Shown here one piece after another: positions 39,845-50,813 of a stretch of DNA of 64,000 nt (position 1 is its first letter; the number at the start of each line of letters is the position of its first letter). The DNA lies in contig JARDYH010000006.1 in assembly GCA_029215795.1 (NCBI GenBank), forward strand, positions 28,535,501-28,599,500, in the 5' to 3' direction. Made by a program: the position numbers and the translations under genes. Source of the stretch: Anniella stebbinsi. Its lineage: Eukaryota > Chordata > Lepidosauria > Squamata > Anniellidae. A model generated the notes under the pieces. That model made no database searches. It was not told where the DNA came from and was given only the letters and a program-made list of their open reading frames with translations.

Positions 39845-39901
39845 AGAAGAAGAAGAAGAAGAAGAAGAAGAAGAAGAAGAAGAAGAAGAAGAAGAAGAAG
39901 A
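39845..39901. repeat. (GAA)19 microsatellite
   Basis: Nearly perfect GAA triplets over 57 bp in the + strand, in the sense of GMDS transcription. It yields artificial poly-Arg and poly-Leu frames. Confidence 0.95.
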
Positions 39902-40919
39902 CAATCTAGGTTCATGGAAAGAATATTTCTGGGTTTTAATGCAAGGAGACCTTGTTTTACTATCGGGGAGACATTACTCAGTTCCCCAGGCTGCTGCTGC
40001 TGCGATAGTGAATGGAGCTGGCTAGCAACAAAGGGTCCACTTGCTGCCTGGTGCAACTGGCTAGGCACATCATCCTACCTCCACCCCATTTCAGAGGAAC
40101 TGCTGCTTATGGCTTGGTCCAACAGGCAAGATCTGAGGAACAAGCTCAAGCACCTGCATATATACACATGCACACAGGCAACAAGGTCATAGGACAAAAC
40201 ACACACACAGAGGCAAGATCATAAGGCAAGCACATACATTCGTAAACTGTTGCTTCATAGAAGTGGGAGGACATGTGGCCACATACAGCTCCATTTCTAC
40301 TGACCATGTTCTCCATGGAGACGCTACAACTCCTCTCAAATCTCTGCGCCTGTGTCTGCAACACAGAGACATTTGGAGTTTCATTTCTCAGTACACAGAG
40401 TGGCAGCTGCAGCTGAGCTGTTGGTTTGCTTTCTTTAAAAAAGAAAGAAAAGAAGACCATGTCTCACTCTGAAAGTATTCCCTGAGCATTTGATTTACTA
40501 GAATTTTACCAGACATACAGGGAAAAGGACGCAATCTGGACAGATGTGGAAATACTGGACTGTTCCATAAGGTATAAGACACCTGGCTACATTGTGACTA
40601 TATTTGCCCTGTCTAATTCCATTCACCATTGCAAACTTGTTATTGAAAAGGATATGACTTACATAAATTCTACTAATTCTAAGAAAGCATCAAGAAAGTC
40701 ATGACACTCTGTTGTATGAAGTTTTATTCATTATCTAAGACTATCTGAAAAGTGGTCTTTAACACAATATTTATATTTTTACTTTGTTGTATGTGAAACA
40801 AAAATATTTGTCTTGGTATAGAATAGAAGGAATAGAAGCAATGTATGGCCTGAAAGCTATGCACAGTAGATTGGATGTTCTAAATGTCTATAAAAGACCA
40901 ATCTCAGAAAGTCTCTCAG
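39902..40919. other. Intron sequence, no gene supported
   Basis: Moderately GC-rich to about 40450 with several short overlapping frames on both strands; none shows a domain. Confidence 0.4.
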
Positions 40920-41045
40920 GGGGCAATCCTATGCATGTTTAGACAGAAAAAAACCCTATAAATCCCAACATATAAATCCCAACTTTCCCCAGCCAGCCAG
41001 TTGTATTACTTTTGCTGACTAAACATGCATAGGATTGTGCCCTTA
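40920..41045. mobile_element. Short inverted-repeat element (about 126 bp)
   Basis: GGGCAATCCTATGCATGTTTAG at one end and CTAAACATGCATAGGATTGTGCCC at the other: 22-24 bp terminal inverted repeats with one extra base. It has the features of a MITE and shows that the dispersed CATGCATAGGATTG words are ends of a DNA-transposon-like family. Confidence 0.65.
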
Positions 41046-43339
41046 CAGACATGTTCTAAGAATACATGGACATGGTCCAAAGTGTAAGGGGCTTTCATAA
41101 GCATAGTGTCATCTTTGTCTGCCCACCTTTGGACAGCTGGCCCCAATCTCAAATCACAAACTTATTTTGAAACCACTTTAGCTTCAGAAGCAGATTCCCA
41201 TCTGGAAAGGGAGACAGTCATTCAAGGGAGACAATTTCCTAACCAGCTTGGGCTCATAGAAACGGTTCTTTGGATCTTGGTCTTTATCCAGCAAAGAATG
41301 AAGCAGATGTTCTTCAGCATCTGCATAAAGAGGTCTGAAAAGTAAATTATGTGGGAGATCCTCCATAGCAGGTAATCCACAATGCAGAACCTGTACACAT
41401 ATTAAATTTTATAATATTTGGTTTCTAGGAACATTGTTTACACAGTCTGTTGTAAAAAGAACCTTTCTTAAATTGGGTTAAGATATGACAGATAATTCTC
41501 ACACAATTATTTTTGTTAAATAAAAATATGAAATATATTCCGGCTAAATCATTTTTATTTAAGTATTTCGCTCCTCTATATCTTTACAGGTAAGCCAGAT
41601 GTAGGATTAATTTCCTAAAATAAAAGGACTCTATTGCTTTTTTTGGGGGGGGGGGGTAGAAGTTGCTTATCCTTAATAGAAAGCAGCATGTGTACATCCT
41701 GCAAACTCATTTCCTTATTTAAAGTGAGCATCCTTCCTTTACTGAGATATGCTTCCTTTTATAATAGGGAAGTTAAAAGCAGGCCTTTGTGAGCTCTTAA
41801 AGGCACATCCCTTCCAAATGACCTTTGTCCTATGCTACTAAATTATATTATTCAGTCAGTTGTCTTGTTCCATGTATATTCAAGAAAATACAAACTCAAA
41901 TGAAATTGGGAAAATATATTATTTTCCTATCATAAATAATAACTCAGGAAATGGAATAGTATCTTTTTGATATTGTGATATATTTCTTGCAGTGATTTTG
42001 TAACTTGTTCAGCTGGGTTTGGAGATGTTAAAACTGCCAATATGACATCCAAAATTAAAGAAAATATGCAAAATAGTCTGATTAATAACATTTTCTTGTA
42101 ATACTTTGTCTTTGTATATTAATTTTAAAATAAAATACTAACAGACATGGAGTTACTTAAAAAACTTAAAAAACAAAAACACCCAACATACTTGGCAGAC
42201 CACAAAAAAGAGAAATTGAGCCATCCAACAAACTTCTTCACTTTTATTGTGTTCATTTATTTTTGTTACTGATTATCATGAACTTCTGATCAAGGCCTTT
42301 TTCTTTCTCAACTCCTGTGAGAATTAATTCCTAGTATTCATTGCCATGGCAGACTATTACTACTATAACCAGGACAAAATAACAGATGTCAAAGAGACTT
42401 TCCTCTATAGGATGCAATCCTATGCATGTTTAGACAAAATATAGGGTTGCTCATTTATATCAAATACTAAACATTTGATTCAGCAGATAAAATGCTAATA
42501 GCTAACATTGGAAGACAGGTAAAGTTCTATCTTTAGGAAAATGGTATCCAAAAGTATGTTTTACTGTGATTAATGAATAAAATTTCTGTTATTACTAATT
42601 TTAGTTGTGGTAACTTAAATGTGTTTCAAATACATATTAAAAATGGGATCTGTTTATAAAGTATTGAAAAGTTAGGTTTCTATATGATGTATTTGTCATC
42701 AGGCATTGAATTTGCTATAATTTTCTTCTCTTCCTCTCTCTTGCTGAAAGCAATCTGAGACTTTTATGATTGATTTATTTTGTATTTATAGTATATATTG
42801 TTACATATAGCAATATAAGTAGAGTTTTAATTATAACTATCTATCTAGATATATTTATATCACTACTGATATTGATCTGTGTTTTTAGTGATTAATGTGT
42901 ATTTTATGTATGTATTTATTTATTTAATTTATATCCTGCCTTTTTTTTTGCCAAAAATTATGCTTCAGGTGGCCAACAATAATAAATACAGATTCAAAAC
43001 ATTTTATGCATTAATGAAATTTTGGAAATTTAATAAAAATATAAAAGAAAGGAAAGAAAGAAAGATACGGATCTTTGAACTGATCTTTGTTCATTGTTTG
43101 CCTCTCCTCAGGTTTAGATTGTTATACACAAGGGATGAAGAACCTCTGGCCTGTGGAGGTTTGCTTTTTGGCCCACGGAGGTTTGCTATCTGACCTCCAG
43201 ATGCTTGTGCTGCCTCTGCAAGCCCAAACCCAGCCCCAGCCCCCTGGAGACTAACAGGGGTGTGATGAGAGGAATATACATAGGGGAAATAGAAAATAAC
43301 TTCCAAAATCATTTCGCCAATTTCAGGTCCACCTAGCAC
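41046..43339. other. Intron sequence with old repeats
   Basis: G13 run near 41644-41658; 42413-42445 is a CAATCCTATGCATGTTTAG end; 42905-42960 is a LINE-tail piece (TTATATCCTGCCTTTTTTTT); 43126-43270 begins with a hAT-end-like CAAGGGATGAAGAACCTCTG. No gene. Confidence 0.45.
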
Positions 43340-43612
43340 CAACACTGTCATCTTTTTGGTGCCAGGTTAAGACTGTCCTCTACTCCTAGGCTTTTGATGG
43401 CATTTGATAGCATATGATAGAGCATTTGTGTCAGTTGTTTCTATCAGGTAGAATATTATAAATATTTTAGCTGTTTAAATTGTTTTAGATTTTGTAAGTT
43501 AAATATTTTATATTATGTTTTTATTATGTATTGTGATGTGTATCTTTTGTGAACCGCCCAGAGAGCTTCGGCTGTTCGGCAGTATAGAAATGAAAATCAT
43601 AATAATAGTAAT
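43340..43612 (+). repeat. LINE 3' end, plus strand
   Basis: TTTTTGGTGCCAGGTTAAGA at the start, and GTGAACCGCCCAGAGAGCTT, CGGCTGTTCGGCAGTATAGA then AATCATAATAATAGTAATAA at the end, a typical squamate LINE 3' terminus with an A/T-rich short repeat tail. Confidence 0.7.
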
Positions 43613-46056
43613 AATCTGGAATTAAAAGCTTTTTTGTATTAAAAAATCCTATTGCTTCCACAGAAAGGAACACCTTGAACAAATTAATCTTCCTTGTGCT
43701 GAATAAGAGTGTTAGTCTAACCCAGTATTAGCAGGCTGCAGATAGAAGAGAAGCAGGGTTATTCTCTCACCTCTGCTGAGAGACCTCTGCTAAGAACTAA
43801 TATCAAGAACTGGTGCCTGTCTTTTTCCTCCTCACTCCCCATCCTTTTTTCCTTGTGTGTTATGCCTTTTCGATTGTAAGCTTGAGGGCAGGGATTTCAT
43901 ATTGCTGATCTTTGTAAGCCTCTCTGGCTAAGCAGAGGGGTAAAAAAATAATAATAATAACATTCTGAAACAATAAATAATACTCTCTCCGAAGTCTGAC
44001 TGAAATCATTCCCAACCATGCTACTTGAGATTAACTGAAGATTCTATAGATTCAACCTGCATACTAAGAATGTAACCTACCAATGAGCTGTTTGTCCTCT
44101 TCTAAAAATCATCTCTAGAATGCTACTTGTTTTGGCCATCACCACTGTCAACTGGTCCTCCTGAAATAATTTCACAACACTGGTGTGGGATCCACTGATA
44201 TTACCAGGCCTTCCACCAATAAACAGTTTCTGAGATTCACTACATTAGGTTTTGTATCCTGTTTATGACTTCTTGTAAATTGGTAGTTACAGCAGTCAGC
44301 ACATTTTTCTGCAGAATAATTGCTCTGTGGCATTAATTTAGGAGGACTGTTAAAATATTGGTTTATAGAAGTGAAAATGATCTTCATTCTTGTCAGAGGA
44401 GCAGCTGTAAATAGACTTATAAATGGTAACATGCTGGGTCGGTTTCTCTTCTAGTATTCCTTTTGAAATACTTTAAAACAAATGATTCATCAAATAAGCA
44501 AAAGTAAAGGAAGAAATCTGCCAATTTGTAGAATTTGACTCCTCCTAATCAGAGCAAGGCTGCAGGATGTTGAGTTCCTGCCCTCCACCTGATTAAAGCC
44601 AAATGCACTATGAAATGGCTGGGACTAAGAGGAAGCACCAAACACTTCCCAGTTGGGGGTAAGACAGCAAAAGAATAGAAAAGAACCCCTTTACCTTTGT
44701 TGTTTTTCTGGCTTTTGCAGATAAGCACTTATTTCCTGTGGTATTTGGACCTTTAAGAAACTGTGCGCAGTGTAAAATAGAATTTTAAGTGCCTGGTCTT
44801 GGCAAAAATAATTATTTTCCCTGATATTGTAGCCTTTTTTTGGATAGCCAAATTATATCATATATATTGTGGTCACTGCACATGCCAGGTTTTCAGAGTG
44901 CTACCCACCCACTTTTTTTGCAAGATATAAATCGTAGGGGAATAAATAACAATTCCAGATTCATTTGACATCTGGATCATTGTGATGGCTCCCATACCAC
45001 AGTAGCGCTCTTTACAAGTTCTCAGATTCGTATTTTTTTACAGTGAAAATGTACCACTAATTGTCAGGTGTTGCTAGTGTTATCTTCATGCACTGCGAGT
45101 TTTATGTAATTGAGTGGAATTGTAGAACTCCCTCTACCTTAAGACTCACCAAAGTTCAAGCTTTACCTTCTATTTCAAGTATTGTAAGATTTTTCTATAT
45201 GAAAGAATTTGGGGGCTTACCCTGTGGCCCACATAGCATTTTGGCTTTTCATGTGTGGTCTAATGGTGCTAAAATAGTACCGAACGTAATCAGGGGAATT
45301 AATACTTGAACAAATATTTCCTCTGAGTGTGCATAAACCAATTCAAAAATTAAGTATCTAATGGATTACATAGTTTGTATAATTTTGGAAGGATCATATG
45401 CAGTTACGGTATACAGATTGGATTAACAGTTGGCATTGTTTAGAATTTAATATAATTTCTGAATTACACCTCAGGCTTGTTCACACACCTACTGGAACGG
45501 GCACTCTATATGCATAGGGGGAAGTGCCCTCCTAATACATGTGTAGTATAAGTTGTGAAGTGACTTGAATGCCCCCCCCTTTTAAGTGGGAAGAACTATG
45601 CACAAAAATGGCTATGAATTGTAGACATAAGCTGTGTTCTGACGTAACAGTAAACTATGGTTTATTGTTACAGGAATGAGACTCTAAAGCTACCATCTTT
45701 TGCTAGAAAAAACATCCCAGAGCCTACCACACACAAACTTATAATTAAGAAAGTAATCGATCAATCACATAGAGATATGGAGATTACATAAGAAAGGGGA
45801 CTCAATAGAGAAAATTATGAAGCATGATGTACTGTCAACAAATATGTTGTTTGATGGTAATGCACCTACAAAACCAGCAAAACACATTCTCATAGCATAG
45901 CTCGAAAAGCATCTCTCCCCTGATGAGTTTGAGTTCACCATTGAAAACCACTGTTGTAGGTGACTTTATGTCCCAAATATAAATGGTTAAGATGTCAGTA
46001 ATGAAAAACTTTGGAGAAGTTGTTAACAATGTAGTCAAGGGATCAACATCCGTATG
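43613..46056. other. Intron sequence, no gene
   Basis: Mostly unique-looking. 43860-43960 resembles a short repeat tail (TGAGGGCAGGGATTTC then AATAATAATAA). 45475-45680 contains GGCTTGTTCACACACC and GTAAACTATGGTTTATTGTT, likely remains of a fold-back repeat like 12236. Confidence 0.45.
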
Positions 46057-46208
46057 TTCTTCTTTGTGGTCTCTGTGCATCACACTTATGGGCTCGCGCT
46101 GGCGCCGAGCCTCGTTCGGGAAACTTCTATAGCCTAGATTTTCGGCGGGAACCCTCCCCCACCATCCTATTGTGCATGCTTGGTTGGGTTCCCGCTTACC
46201 TCAGTTCT
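46057..46208 (+). repeat. DIRS copy C left inverted terminal repeat
   Basis: TGTTCTTCTTTGTGGTCTCT to TTACCTCAGTTCT; same layout as copies A and B. Confidence 0.88.
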
Positions 46209-46452
46209 TTTTGACCGCCGTGCTGTTTGCCTCATGGGGACTTCACTTGTGGAAAATACGTTCATATTTCCTCATCTGCAATATAGATAGATAGATAGAT
46301 AGATAATTAGCTTAGATTGTTAGGTTTTTTTTTTCTTTTCTTCTTGTTCTTATATAAAAATATTTTTTTTTTAAAAAAAAATTTAGACAGTTAGTGAGGT
46401 TTTCTTTCTGAGGTACGACTATGGTCGTTGCCTCCGTAACTGTGTTCTGCTT

Positions 46453-47440
46453 ATGGCGCGGACTGCTTTATTTAAGAAGTGCTCTCACTGTAGAGCCAAG
46501 TTGCCCCTTACGGACGGCCATTCTCTTTGCCTATTCTGTCTCGGCGAGAGCCATATTGTTGAGGCCTGCTCCCATTGCAAGAGTCTTTCAAGGAAGGCTA
46601 GAAGAAACCATGCTGATAGGCTTCGGTCTGTTCTCTGGAAAAAAGCCCTGGAGGCAGTGCATACTTCACCGACTCCTCCCCCGGCTACAGTAATGCCGCA
46701 GCCGATCGTGGCATCTGGTGAGCGTGGGGATCCTCCCATAAATCATGCACCTCCATCTATGCCCGGGCGCTCCTTGGCCACTTCTAAGGCTAAGAAGCAT
46801 GCCATAAAGTCCAAATCTAAACCACCAGAGGGCTCCCATCAAAAGAAGACAAAGAAATCCAAGAACTTGGAAAAAACTACTGAGAATCCCACCGCTTCGG
46901 TTTCTAGCCTCTCAGTATTGACCCTCTCGGTACCGATGCCTTCGATACCAAGCGTTCTGGTACCAGCCTCAACTCCGCCCCCTTCTATGGGATTGCCGCT
47001 GCCAGTGACTCATCCGCCCCTCTTGATACCGCCACCTACCTTGGTGTTGGAGGGTGAGATATTTGATACTCCATCTCAGCAGGGCGCTCCGGACAATCAA
47101 TGTTCAATCCCTGTTAGAGAAGCTTCCCCTCGGGATCAAGGCTACAGGCGCTCTTCTTGATCTAGAGATGTCTCCCTTGGGATCGACGCTGCAACTCCAG
47201 ATGCCGCCATTACCAGTCGCGATCGAGATCTCGGTCCCAGGATTTGGATCGATATTCGGACCGCTCCAGACAGTCTTCTGTCTCCGATTATACCGCTGAC
47301 AGACATCATGCCAGGGATTATGGAGTCAGCTCGCATTGGTCAGGATATTTTCCAGACCAGTCGGATTCATATCATCCATTGGTACCGTGTCCACCGACAA
47401 GAGAATTGCAGCGATCTTCAGAGTTTTGCAGCTTCAGCAG
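46453..47440 (+). pseudogene. DIRS copy C gag, N-terminal part
   Basis: The ATG at 46453 matches the gag start of copy B. The N-terminal cysteine module is kept (KCSHCRAKLPLTDGHSLCLF, CLGESHIVEACSHC), followed by a Lys-, Ser- and Pro-rich middle. A stop at 47158 ends the first frame. An RS-like remnant (DRYSDRSRQSS) follows in another phase from about 47244 to the deletion point near 47440, where the sequence jumps to RNase H (HIAGTDN). The helical C-terminal domain is lost. The match to B in the cysteine region is strong and suggests that module was under constraint. Confidence 0.85.
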
Positions 47441-47814
47441 CAACCTACAGCACATAGCTGGCACAGACAATGTCCTAGCAGATGATCTCAGTCACCACTT
47501 CAAAGATGCTCATGAGTGGGAGATGTCACCAGTCATCTCAATGGGGCATACCGACTATAGATCTTTTTGCAACGCAGGACAATGTGGTGTGTGCAACATT
47601 CTGCACCAGAGCAGGAGTAGGTCCTGCATCTTTAGGAGACACATTCATGAGGACGTGGACGTCGAACCAATCTTACCTGTTTCCACCTTTTCCGCTAATC
47701 GCAAAAGTCATGACAAAATTGTTTAGAGACCAAGCAGATGCCATTCTAATAGCCCCGTGGTGGCTATTAGGTAGGGATAGTGACAGGGATAGTTTGTGCC
47801 ACTCCTCAAACTAG
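47441..47814 (+). pseudogene. DIRS copy C pol remnant (RNase H end and methyltransferase-like)
   Basis: It begins with HIAGTDNVLADDLS (the last RNase H Asp region), changes phase near 47520, and then gives IDLFATQDNVVCATFCTR, SYLFPPFPLIAK and ILIAPWW. RT and most of RNase H are deleted. The FPPF and PWW motifs of the methyltransferase-like region are kept. Confidence 0.85.
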
Positions 47815-47917
47815 CCCGCAACGAGACTTGGCAGCTACCTCTGCTACCGAGCCTTATTTCCAAGAATCAAGGGAAGATATATCACCCAGACCTCAAAACA
47901 CTCCGCTTGACAGTGTG

Positions 47918-48960
47918 GAGAATCCGGCCAGATGGCAGAATTTAGGGCTTTCACACCAGGTCCTGACTATTCATGAAGCAGCTGGAAAACCATTGACTAG
48001 AGCTTTGTATGACAGAAAATGGGACAGGTTTGTCAAATTTGCAGCAGAACAGGGTTTCAACCCTAGGTCAGGGTCCATTGAAGGGATCTTAACTTTCCTT
48101 TATTCACTTTTTGTTGCTGGCCTAAAGGCAACGTCTATCAAAGTTTATTTAGCAGCTATCTCTGTCAACCATGATATGATTTAAAACGTTTCTGCGTTCT
48201 CTCATCCATTATCAAAGAGGTTCTTATAGGGTCTTTGTAACATCCTTCCTCCAGTTTGCTCAATTGTACCTCAATGGAGCCTGTCTGTGGTACTAACTGC
48301 ACTGACAGCTAAACCCTTTGAGCCTCTAGCAAGTATTCATATTAGACTTTTGACATTTAAAGTCGTGTTCTTAGTTGCTATTACGTCTGCCAGGAGAGCG
48401 TCTGAGCTCTGTGCACTACTAGTTGACCCACTTTACACCCAGTTCTCTAGGGATAAGGTAGTTTTAAGACCTGGTCCGTCTTTTGTTCCTAAAGTTGTTT
48501 CACAATTCCATGTTAACCAAGACATTGTCTTGCCCATGTTTTTTCAATCACCTTCAGACCCCTTGTGTTCCAAGCTTCATTCCTTAGATGTCAGAAGGGC
48601 ACTGGCGTTTTACATGTCTAGGTCCCAAACCTACCGTAAATCCCAATGACTGTTTGTTTGCTATGGGGGGGAAACAAAGGACAAGCTGTCTCTACCCAAA
48701 CACTATCTCATTGGATTGTGGACACTATTACCTTAGCCTACCAGTTGGCTGGTAAGAATCATCCTGATTCTTTGAAAGCACATTCCACTAGAGGAATAGC
48801 CACGTCGACAGCTTTAAGTTGTGGAGTTTCTATCCCGGAACTGTGTAAAACCGCCACTTGGTCCAAGGCTTCTACTTTTGTTACCCACTACAAATTGGAT
48901 GTCAGAGCCAGACAAGACTGTAACTTTGGTCGGGCTGTGCTCTCAGCTATTCTTCAGTGA
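47918..48960 (+). pseudogene. DIRS copy C tyrosine recombinase (stops and frameshifts)
   Basis: Three frames. The N-terminal part (to a TAA at 48182) has LYDRKWDRFVKFA and SIKVYLAAISVNHD. The next (48287-48649) has ITSARRASELCAL. The last (48646-48960) has HSTRG and FVTHYKLDV. The catalytic Arg, HxxR and Tyr are all recognisable. It is dead because of a stop and a shift at 48640-48665. Confidence 0.9.
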
Positions 48961-49005
48961 TTAAATCAGCGATCTACCCTCCTCCGGTAAGTCAGCTTGT
49001 TATTC

Positions 49006-49100
49006 GCCCATAAGTGTGATGCACAGATACCACGAAGAAGAAATGCAGTTTTCTTACCTGTAACTGTAGTTCTTTGAGTGGTCATCTGTGCAGTCACACT
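49006..49100 (+). repeat. DIRS copy C internal complementary region
   Basis: GCCCATAAGTGTGATGCACA through GAAGAAGAAATGCAG to CTGTGCAGTCACAC; complementary to both ends of the element with a few mismatches. Confidence 0.88.
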
Positions 49101-49230
49101 ACCCACCCACCGTCCCCTCTTGGCGTCGCTGCATTACTCATGATGCCAAGAGAGTTTTATTGTGCATGCACAATAGTTTATTGTTTTGATGTTATAATTA
49201 CACCTTGATAGTGAGGCCGGTCAGTCTCAA

Positions 49231-49412
49231 GGAACTGAGGTAAGCAGGAACCCAACCAAGCATGCACAAAAGGATGATGGGGGAGGGTTCCCGCCAAAAA
49301 TCTAGGCTGTAGAAGTTTCCGGAATGAGGCTCGGCACTGATGCAAGCCCCTAAGAGAAACTGCACAGATGAACACTCGAAGAACTACAGTTACAGGAAAG
49401 CAACCTGCATTT
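49231..49412 (-). repeat. DIRS copy C right inverted terminal repeat
   Basis: GGAACTGAGGTAAGCAGG to GCAACCTGCATTT. The outer extension is kept, with ACAGGAAAGC in place of ACAGGTAAGC. Confidence 0.87.
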
Positions 49413-49689
49413 CTCTTCAAGAACTTCATGTTGTTTTCAACAGCTTTTAGCAGCTGTCAGTAAAGGAATGCAGGAGGATAAGAGAATCTACCAGTGGTAC
49501 AATAGATCTGGCTGTAATCGAAAGCAATACACCAATAAGTGTCAGCTTGAAAAATGCTGGTCATCTACCTTAAACAAGACAAATCTGCAGAAATTAGCAT
49601 GAACAAGAGTGCAAGAGGAAAAGCTGATATCTAGCAGTTAAGTCATTGATGATGAGTTGGAACCTGCACAAGAGAAAGGACTCTAATTC

Positions 49690-50487
49690 TTGAACAACCA
49701 AGAATACATTGGAAAAGGCTGACCTTAGAATTGTTCCACATGCAAACTGGGCAGTTCACAATGCTACAGAGAGAATTGTTGTGCTTTTGAATGATACTGA
49801 TGTTGTCTTGCTTCTTGCTTCTTTGATTTATGTCCAGTTGGGTTTCCAAAGGTATATCTCAATTATGGAACAGGGAAGAATCATCGCTCCATTCCAGTCA
49901 ATGAACTCTTCAAAATGTTTGGTCCACAGATGTCAACAGTGGTCATAAAGGCTCATATTCTAACAGGAGATGAGGAAATGAGCAAAATTGGGATGAAGGT
50001 TAGAGCTCTAAGTGCCAAATCAACAAAATACCTTACCAAATTTGGGGAAACACCTGATAACTGTCATTTTGAGGAAGTGGAAAAGTACCTTGTACATGTC
50101 TGGAAACTTCACTCAAAATATGACACTTTTGACAGTCTGCGTTTCAGTGAGTATAAAGGAACTGTGCCAATCAGTGAGCTTCCTCCCACATCATGCTCTA
50201 TAAGAGGGCATATCACAAGAGCATTTTATCTGGTAAGAAGATGTATGTGCCTCTTAGAGAGTATTCATCCAAAAGTAGACACATGTGATTGCGGTTGGGG
50301 AAATGATAATGATGTCCTACGACCAAAAATATTCTTGAACTTCCTGCCAAGTGACCTTTTATGTGTATGTAACTGTAAGATTTGTGGTACAATGAGATGT
50401 CCATGTCAAAACACAGTGGTCAAATGCACAATTTTTTGTAAATGTTTGGGAAATAACTGCAAAAATGCTTATGTTAAACTGCTTTAA
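49690..50487 (+). pseudogene. Fragment of an uncharacterised animal protein family with C-terminal CXC-like domain
   Basis: Two frames joined near 49860 follow one protein. The first (49690-49860) has EKADLRIVPHANWAV and VVLLNDTDVVLLLASLIY. The second (about 49863-50487) has a KNHRSIPVNELF-like block, KAHILTGDEEMSKIGMK, FGETPD, EKYLVHVW, LPPTSCSIRGHITRAFY and then a cysteine-rich end (CNCKICGTMRCPCQNTVVKC, FCKCLGNNCKN). I recognise this order (EADTRI, NDTDVVVLLL, ALTGxDxxSKxGTK, LPPTSxxIxxHxxRA, CxCxxxxCxxxRCxC) from a widespread family of unnamed proteins in fish, reptiles and invertebrates, often present in many copies. The function is unknown to me. The copy is 5'-truncated, frameshifted and intronless, so a dead retrocopy or transposon relic is likely. 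It lies 280 bp downstream of DIRS copy C. Confidence 0.72.
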
Positions 50488-50530
50488 TATTTCTGTATTT
50501 TTTGTGTTTTAGTAAGTATTTATATACTTT

Positions 50531-50813
50531 GGGCCTGTTTAGAAGACACTTTAAACCCTGCTGGTTAAGGCTTTAGGCAGCAGGGTTTACAGTGTCTTGT
50601 GCGATGTGTTTTGTTAAACCCTGCTCACTCAGTAACCACAGTCAGACCATCTGCAGCAGGGCTAGTGGCTCTAACCGTGGCTTAAAGTGTTGTGTGTGAT
50701 AGCACGGTTAACCCCAGGGAACCACAGTTTCGCTAACCACAGAGCCTGAAGTGTCATCTGAACAGGCCATTTGTTTAGCTCAAAATGTTTAACGTGTTGT
50801 CTGAACAGGGCCA
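50531..50813. mobile_element. MITE with inverted ends (about 280 bp), possibly nested
   Basis: The left end GGGCCTGTTTAGAAGACACT is opposed by GTGTTGTCTGAACAGGGCC at the right. A second inner right end (AGTGTCATCTGAACAGGCC, 50752-50770) is also complementary to the left end. Internally GGTTAA / TTAACC words recur. Either end may be the original one. No convincing target duplication. Confidence 0.65.

Larger units (their letters stand above)
46057..49412 (+). mobile_element. DIRS-like YR retrotransposon, copy C (internally deleted)
   Basis: A 3.36-kb element with left repeat (46057-46208), leader with (GATA)5 at 46283-46305, the 5' part of gag, a jump near 47440 into the end of RNase H, the methyltransferase-like part, YR, internal complementary region and right repeat (49231-49412). 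The RT is absent. Its deletion does not overlap that of copy A in gag, but both leave the ends and YR in place. Point changes and stops show it is older than B. Confidence 0.93.

Noticed and set aside
39740..40192. 150-codon frame with poly-arginine
   Set aside because: Produced by the GAA microsatellite read in the AGA phase; no other support.
40920..41045. Target duplication for the short inverted-repeat element
   Set aside because: Flanks TCTCTCAG and TTACAGAC do not match at any tested length.
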